This document shows, piece by piece, positions 57,538 through 64,000 of a stretch of 64,000 bases of DNA (positions are counted from its first letter, which is position 1; each line of letters begins with the position of its first letter). The stretch is from Corylus avellana (lineage: Eukaryota > Streptophyta > Magnoliopsida > Fagales > Betulaceae). A program made the translations under genes and the position numbers. The DNA lies in the NCBI RefSeq assembly GCF_901000735.1, contig NC_081545.1, positions 4,322,583 through 4,386,582 of the forward strand. Reading direction: 5' to 3'. The notes under the pieces were generated by a model. That model saw only the letters and a list, made by a program, of their open reading frames with translations. It did no database searches and had not been told where the DNA came from.

Positions 57538-58830
57538 TTTGTGTTTGGCGTAGAAGACTTAATTCATCTTGCATCCAAATTCAATAATATTTTCCGAAAG
57601 AAAGATCATTGTGGAGGGTTTATTTATAGGATAAAGTTTTTCTCTAAATTGGGTTGGAGAAATTTTCTCTTACTTTGTTTATAAAAATAACATGTGTTCT
57701 TTAAAATGTGATATGCACATGCTATTTTAATAGTAAGAACAAAGTTAGAATAAATTTTATTAAAAACTCATGTGCATCTCACATGTTATTAAAAAAAAAA
57801 AAAGACATATGTTATTTTTATAGACTAAACAAAAAAAAAATTCTTTCACCTAAATTTAGAAGAAAACTTTGTCAACAATAGCACTATATTGCACGTTCAA
57901 TTATAATATATATTTTTTTCCATATATACAAAGATCTTTCTGATCTCGAAGCAGGTAGCTAGAGCCCAGAGGCAGAGTAAGAGACAATTTTGACTGTTTG
58001 AGTTTATTAGATGTGACTATATTAATTAGATGTGACTATATATATATATATAGTTATATATATATACTTTATAGTCACTGATTATTGCCCTTAATTAATT
58101 AGATGTGACTATATATATATATATATATTATATATATATATATAGTCACATCTAATTAATTAAGGGCAATAATCAGTGACTATAAAGTATATATATATAA
58201 CAAATGTATAGCTGCATGGCATGCACACGCACATGCACATGTGCATGCCATGCAGCTATACATGCACATAGAATGATGGGAAATTTGCTTACTTTACAGC
58301 TAACAATGGGAGATCTTACAAAAGTAGTACTGATTCTACCTTCAAAATGAAACGAAGAACAAAAAAGAAAAGAAGAAAGAAAAGCATAGAATGATGGGGT
58401 TAGCCAGTGTTTGGGCCAACCCATCCCCATTACCAAACAAAGCCTTGTGTTTGGCGTAGAAGACTTAATTCATCTTGCATCCAAATTCAATAATATTTTC
58501 CGAAAGAAAGATCATTGTGGAGGGTTTATTTATTGGATAAAATTTTTCTCTAAATTAGGTTGGAGAAATTTTATATATATAACTATATATATATATATAT
58601 ATAGTCACATCTAATTAATTAAGGGCAGTAATCAGTGGCTATAAAAAGTATATATATATAACAAATGTATAGCTGCATGGCATGCACACGCACATGCACA
58701 TAGAATGATGGGAAATTTGCTTACTTTACAGCTAACAATGGGAGATCTTACAAAAGTAGTACTGATTCTACCTTCAAAATGAAACGAAGAACAAAAAAGA
58801 AAAGAAGAAAGAAAAGCAATTCTTCCTTCC
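57538..58830 (+). repeat. Imperfect tandem duplication with AT palindromes
   Basis: 57540-57670 is repeated at 58446-58572 ('tgtttggcgtagaagac...'). 58130-58397 is repeated at 58590-58818, ending 'agaagaaagaaaagca'. Within 58020-58200 a palindrome of about 85 bp per arm surrounds TATATA runs, with 'gtcacatctaattaattaag' and its inverse; 58205-58265 is another short palindrome built on GCATGGCATGCACAC. The MITE end at 58398-58445 sits exactly between the two units. No coding signal. Confidence 0.8.
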
Positions 58831-58839
58831 AAACCATCC

Positions 58840-60600
58840 TATCCTCAGGATCCATCTAAATTTGCTTAAAAGGTTAATAGAAAGTACTAAACGACAGACA
58901 GACCGACACTGACTAAAGCAAGCTTTGTGGATAACCACCATTAATTATTTACAAAGAAGATATAATGATTTTAATTTCCTTTTGTGTTCTTTTCTTCTTT
59001 GTTGCTATACATCTTTCTGTTTTTTATTTGACTGCTGCTCGCGCTCAGGAATTTTCAAGCTGCTAGCTAGCTGGACCCTCCTTCTTTTGCAAGCAATTCC
59101 ATTGGAACTTCTTTTCATAAATATGAATAGTATGCTTTCAAATCTAGTACTCTTCCCCTATATATCCTTTCCCTTCTAACGCTAGCCTATTATTCTCCCA
59201 CAAAGCAAAAAAGAACACCTTTAATTTGATACCTAAGGAATATATTCAAGGCCACGGATTGAACACCGTATGCCGTAAGCGAGCCACATTGAAAATGAAT
59301 CTGAGCTGGCGTATGTCAAGTCTGCATCATCACTTCAAAAAAAAAAATAAAGTTCTCTTGTCTTGAACTCAGTAAAACATGGTACGACCCAAGTCATCAT
59401 AAAGAATGTGTCTTAAGGGTTCTTTTTCTCCCCCTCAAGGAGATGGCTCAGATTACTATTAACTCTTGTTGTGGTCTTCTTTGCAATTTCTGCTGTTCAT
59501 AAATCCTCAAGTTTTTTACAGGCTTCATTAATTGTAGTTTGGTTTATGCACAAAGGGACTGCAGACAGATCTCACATGAGTTTTCCATTGTGCAAACTAA
59601 AACAAAGAATAAGGCCGGAGAGCAAATCAGATGGGACAATTGACCAAATAACATGTGTTCTTGCCCCAATGCATTAAAAGGATGCTCTGAAATATTCCTT
59701 GATGCTCTCTTGAGTCTTAACAATTTATAAAACAGATCTAGATTCGTAGAAATTTGAACATTTACTCAGCACGCCCAATTCTCTAAACTATATGGTAGGT
59801 CATATATCAATTATTTATCAACTTTATTCTCCAAGCCTCTCACATTTTTTTGTTTCATAGTTTTGTTTATCATGCCACTGCCAGGGGCGGCAGCAGTACC
59901 CAATAACACATGACAAAAGTTATCGGACAGTTCAGCAGTATGACACCATTAATTTCCATTATAGGAGCAGGTGACCAACTGATTTCATATATTCTGCTTA
60001 TTATTGTCTTCCTCTACATAATTCTATATCCATCAAATTCATGTACAAATATTAAGCTGCCACGTATTGTTGAAACAGTCAACATGATGTTATATATATT
60101 AAGGACAAAAATTTTCTTTAAACTAGTCTGAAGGAAATATTTTCAAATCCATTTAAAGTAGTGTCACGTGTCTATAAACATTTAAAAGATACATTAAATT
60201 TTTAACGTTATTAATAGCAGTTTACTAACTTAGACTAAATTTAATGTGTTTTTTAAATGTTTATAGACACATGACACTATTTTAAATGGGTTTGAAAATA
60301 TTTCCTCCAGACTGGTTTGAAAGAAATTTCTGCCTATATACTAATACCTACGATTTCCATTTTACATGAAACATTAATGAGAAATATTCCTTAATTAAGG
60401 AGATGCATATATATGTTGATGATACTTGCAACAGAAGGACCGTCATGTTTGGAGCTTACTGCATTTGTCCCTTGCCCAACTAATCATTTTTCTAATACCC
60501 TTTGCTTACATATACCAGGATAAAATATTACCACCTAGCACATGTTAGGTAACTAGATTTAGATCCATTTTTTCTTCATTTTTCTTCTTCTCTGTCTCAT
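58840..60600. other. Upstream region of the peroxidase
   Basis: Mostly spacer. 59417-59698 is an unbroken plus frame without an ATG near its start, reading RRWLRLLLTLVVVFFAISA and later KLKQRIRPESKSDG. This resembles a signal peptide followed by a short peptide, but I do not recognise it and it may be chance or a pseudogene. 59880-59900 contains a 'caggggcggcagc' word typical of hAT fragments. Confidence 0.3.
60101..60335. mobile_element. Foldback MITE, about 235 bp
   Basis: The two halves mirror each other: 'ttctttaaactagtctgaagg' against 'cagactggtttgaaagaaa', 'attttcaaatccatttaaa', 'agtgtcacgtgtctataaacatttaaa'. Flanks are AT-rich, giving only a partial target match. Relatives lie at 15253 and 55620. 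It lies 0.4 kb upstream of the peroxidase. Confidence 0.65.
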
Positions 60601-60611
60601 AAAGTTAAGGC

Positions 60612-60618
60612 TATAAAT
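60612..60618 (+). promoter_or_regulatory. Candidate TATA box of the peroxidase
   Basis: TATAAAT, 98 bp before the start codon. Confidence 0.5.
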
Positions 60619-60709
60619 CTTCCCTAACGGTCCTCCAAAGAAGTGACACTACTGTACTCTACTGTCAGAACATCGAATTCCCCTGTGCAGAAACTCATCA
60701 GGCTTGAAA

Positions 60710-62546
60710 ATGGGGGGGATAAGTTGTTTCACTATCATAATCCTTGGTGTTTTAGGATTTGTAGGGTCAGCAGCTGCTCAATTGGAGTTGGGTTTTTATT
60801 CTAAGAGCTGCCCGAAAGCTGAGAAGATTGTTCAAGACTTTGTTCACCAGCACATCCATAATGCTCCTTCATTGGCTGCTGCCCTCATCAGAATGCACTT
60901 CCATGACTGCTTTGTCAGGGTTTGTTCATGTCCATTCTGCTTTTCTGTGTTTCTTTATTTCCCTTTTTTTTTCTTTTTTTTTTTCCTCTTTTTGGGGAAC
61001 AAGAATGCAGAAGACAAGTCTGCAAAAACAACTCTGCAGAAACAATTCTGCAGAAAACACTTTACAATCCCATTTCCATTCTTAGTTGAAAAACATATAT
61101 AAATTAATGTTTTGCATAATGCAGGGTTGTGATGGATCTGTGCTTGTGAACTCAACATCGAACAACCAAGCAGAAAAGGCTGCTACACCAAATCTAACAC
61201 TCAGAGGTTTTGACTTCATTGACAGAGTTAAGAGCCTTCTTGAGGCCGAATGCCCAGGAATAGTCTCTTGTGCAGATACTCTTGCTTTGGTTGCAAGAGA
61301 TTCCATTGTTGCAACAGTAAGGATCCTCAAACAAATAAGAACAAACCCATTTTAATCTTTCGTTTTTTTATGAGCAAAGAAATATATCTTAACTATTTAC
61401 TTGTTCTATGTCCTGTTTTGCCACAGGGAGGTCCATTTTGGAAAGTTCCAACTGGTCGAAGAGATGGGACAATCTCCAATTCCTCAGAAGCCTTGAATGA
61501 CATCCCACCTCCAACCAGCAACTTCACCACTCTCCAAACACTATTTGCCAACAATGGTCTTGATTTGACAGATTTGGTTTTACTCTCTGGTAAGCTCAAC
61601 GTCATCATTTCCTCGCACCTTCTTGACGTACTCAATTGAATGCTACTAATGCTTTTTCTACAAGTTTGGATGCTACTTCATACTTGCATCAAAAAGCGCT
61701 ACTCACCTTTGTACTATCACTTTAAAAAGATGATTTAATTTGAAATTTCTCTAGAATTAGTTATAAAAACTCATATATATCTTTATAAAGCACATATCAA
61801 TAATGTACGTTATTATAAACTACTTAATGTATATGAGCTACTCATCTTCGCAATATAAAATTCAGGTGTTACAATTTTTCCTCTGAAATTTCTAACGTAC
61901 TAGCAGGGACGAAGCTAGCTTTGAATTTTGGGGATCTAGAGCCAAAAAAATTTTAAAGAGTGACCAATTAAAAAAAAAATACCTTAAATTATTAATTTTT
62001 TACCTTAAAAATTTTTTTTCTTGTAGTTTGGGCGAGGGAACTCATTCTTGAAAACTAAAAAGGTGAAAATATAACTAGCATTTTTTCTAATCATTGCAGT
62101 AGTACTGATACATTTAGGCAATTATTGCAGGTGCACACACCATTGGTGTAGCTCATTGTACTTCCTTTTCAACCAGACTGTATAATTTCACTGGTGTCGG
62201 TGATGAGGACCCAGCTCTTGACAGTGAATATGCAGCAAATCTCAAGGCAAGAAAGTGCAAAACTCCAACTGATAATACAACCCATGTTGAAATGGACCCA
62301 GGAAGCCACAGGACATTTGACCTCAGCTATTACTCTCTTTTGCTAAAGAGACGGGGTCTGTTCCAATCAGATGCTGCCTTGACTACCAACCCGACAACAA
62401 AGTCTTTCATCACCCAACTGCTCCAAGGACCACTTCAAAATTTCCTTGCTCAATTTGCAACGTCTATGGAGAAAATGGGTCGGGTCAATGTTAAGACTGG
62501 ATCAACGGGTGAAATTAGAAAGCACTGTGCAGTGGTGAATAGTTGA
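60710..62546 (+). CDS. Class III secretory peroxidase
   Basis: Haem peroxidase secreted to the cell wall or vacuole; oxidises phenolics with hydrogen peroxide and can act in lignification, wall cross-linking and stress. Exons 60710-60919, 61125-61316, 61427-61589 and 62131-62546; 981 nt, 326 aa. This is the classical four-exon layout and length. A signal peptide spans residues 1-23, cleaved before [11 protein letters not shown]. Distal site: RMHFHDCF (Arg61, His65). Proximal haem ligand: GAHTIG (His191). All eight disulphide cysteines are present: 34, 67, 72, 113, 119, 198, 231, 321. It is ATG-started at 60710; an upstream TTG is not needed. Sequence type is near the PRX3/PRX30/PRX39 group; substrate cannot be told. 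Intron 3 contains transposon crumbs. Confidence 0.96.
61640..62100. other. Peroxidase intron 3, with transposon crumbs
   Basis: 'agcagggacgaagctagctttgaattttgggg' at about 61902 is a phrase common in plant non-autonomous elements. Otherwise AT-rich. Confidence 0.4.
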
Positions 62547-62549
62547 TTG

Positions 62550-64000
62550 TTTTTTTCTTGCTGTTTTTTGGTGGGTTAAATTTCTTGGTTATGTATCATC
62601 TATCCTAGCTAGCATCAAATTCGGCGTGGTTTTAATTTATGTGTTGTGTGAATAAATGGGCTTCGTTCTAGGCCCTTTCTTCAGCTGTTTCTTGCAATGA
62701 AACCAAATTAATTTAGAGAAAAATGGTTATCTGTGAAATCTCGAATTGTCCATCTTGTGTGTTATTTCTTTCTTTTATATGTATACTTGAGCCTTATTTT
62801 AGTTAATTAAGAACCATAATATGTAACTGAAATGGAATAAACAATGGAGTTATGGTTCAAATGTTGACCCCTACTTTTATACTATACTTCGTTGGCACGC
62901 AAAGATTAGAGTTGTTCGAGTGGAATCGAGGCCACTGAACTTTCAGAAAAAGTTGTCGCTCGATGCTCGTTTTTCATGTCAAATGATCCCAGGTTGTACG
63001 TATCTCTATCAGAGCATTTGTTAAGTTCACAGGCTTTGGTCCTAGTTGTAAAAATTCAACTTCATCTGATTGGCCCAAATAATAAATAATTAATTATCCA
63101 AAAAAGTTTAAATGGATAAGAAATGGTGGGCAATATATTATTTAAATTAATATTCTAACAAGAGTAATGTTAGCTATAAACATAATTTTTATTTCGCAAT
63201 TATCCCACAATTCTAACCTCGCAGCCCCACCCAACCGTTGGATCAATCATTATTAAAAAAAATAATAATAAATAATCTAAGGGTTAGTTGAGGTTACTAC
63301 ATCTGCATTCTAAGATACTTGTGATATAAAAATATAGTTTCTAGCATTACTCTTCTAATAAACATGACTTTGTTCTCTATCACTCTGGATTTTATTTATA
63401 CATACAACTCTTTTACAATTTTGACACGTGTCAATATGTGATTGGAGCAAAAAATTTATAAGCGTTTAATACCCTTTAATCACATGGTGACATATCTTAA
63501 AAGTTCCATTAGCATATATAGCATACTCACATGTGGTGGAGCCATCAATGACGGACCCAAGGGGAACCTGGAGTGACCTTGGTTCCCCCCAAAATCACAA
63601 GAAAAAAAAACAATTAGGCAAAAAAAAAAAAATTAATGTTTTTTTTGCCAATTGGTCCCCCTCCAAATAAGTTTTGAGTCTGGCCCTAGGAGCCATGTAT
63701 CTTAATGCATGTTTGAGATTACGTTAATCAGCTTAAAAAGTAATTTGAATACATAAAAAGTTTTAAAAAGTAATTTTAATACTTCTTCTAACTTTTTGTT
63801 CTAAAAAAGGTTTTTAAAAAAACTTTTAAATTATTTTGCACACCGCTTAGCATGAAGTTATAAAATTGTGTATGATTCGTTACAAAATGCCGATTTCAAG
63901 ATCTAATCACACTCTCAATAGTGAGCGGAGTCACTTAGCGCTCTATTGAATCAAGCAGAGAAGAATGGAGTGCTAACGAGAGTGATTACTGATAAGTGTC
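62550..64000. other. Peroxidase 3' flank and spacer
   Basis: The 3' UTR runs through an 'aataaa' at about 62651. 63540-63690 resembles the 'ggcccc/cccccaa' repeat fragment at 4080-4270 ('acggacccaaggggaacc...tctggcccta'). 63700-63850 is rich in 'aaaaagtaatttt'. No gene to the window end. Confidence 0.45.

Overview
This is nuclear DNA of a eudicot plant. It is AT-rich, most of it is intergenic or intronic transposon debris, and the genes have short exons joined by GT-AG introns (plus one GC-AG intron). The exact species cannot be told from the sequence. Three 100-base runs of N mark scaffold joins.

Genes recognised from left to right: isocitrate lyase (minus strand, 916-4956, five coding exons, 576 aa, peroxisomal C-terminus); a single-repeat R3-MYB of the CPC/TRY/TCL type (minus, 19673-20347, 75 aa); translation initiation factor eIF1/SUI1 (minus, 25352-26143, plus an inferred 5' UTR exon near 28.8 kb); an APO4-like organellar RNA-binding protein (plus, 30381-32276); two ubiquitin-like-domain genes lying tail to tail (plus 35289-35642; minus 36190-36951); a second copy of the R3-MYB (plus, 50818-51492); and a class III secretory peroxidase (plus, 60710-62546). 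These genes do not form a pathway. From memory, isocitrate lyase, APO4 and a peroxidase also lie close together in Arabidopsis (At3g21720, At3g21740, At3g21770), so the gene order looks like old shared synteny.

The strongest structural signal is a mirror-image duplication. Positions 14504-24114 and 40251-41823 reappear reverse-complemented, in mirrored order, as 47078-56691 and 45391-46977. The block sits between two direct copies of a 0.75 kb sequence (44311-45054 and 56792-57537), and every junction into it is an N gap. The copies differ by scattered SNPs, tandem-repeat unit number and transposon-size indels, as alleles do. I think the most likely explanation is that alternative-haplotype contigs were scaffolded into a gap. 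If so, the second R3-MYB copy may be an allele and not a paralogue. A real inverted segmental duplication cannot be excluded from sequence alone.

The rest is mobile-element remains. Foldback MITEs with 9-10 bp target duplications (Mutator type) lie at 8954, 10608, 37812 and 42459. AACCG-rich hAT-type elements with 8 bp duplications lie at 2739, 20814 and 49580. There is also an internally deleted hAT transposase pseudogene (in both mirror copies), tRNA-like SINE candidates, a 5'-truncated LINE with an RNase H remnant, a TRIM-like LTR element, and an LTR-derived palindrome. I saw no CRISPR array, rRNA or intact tRNA gene, and no new multi-gene system.
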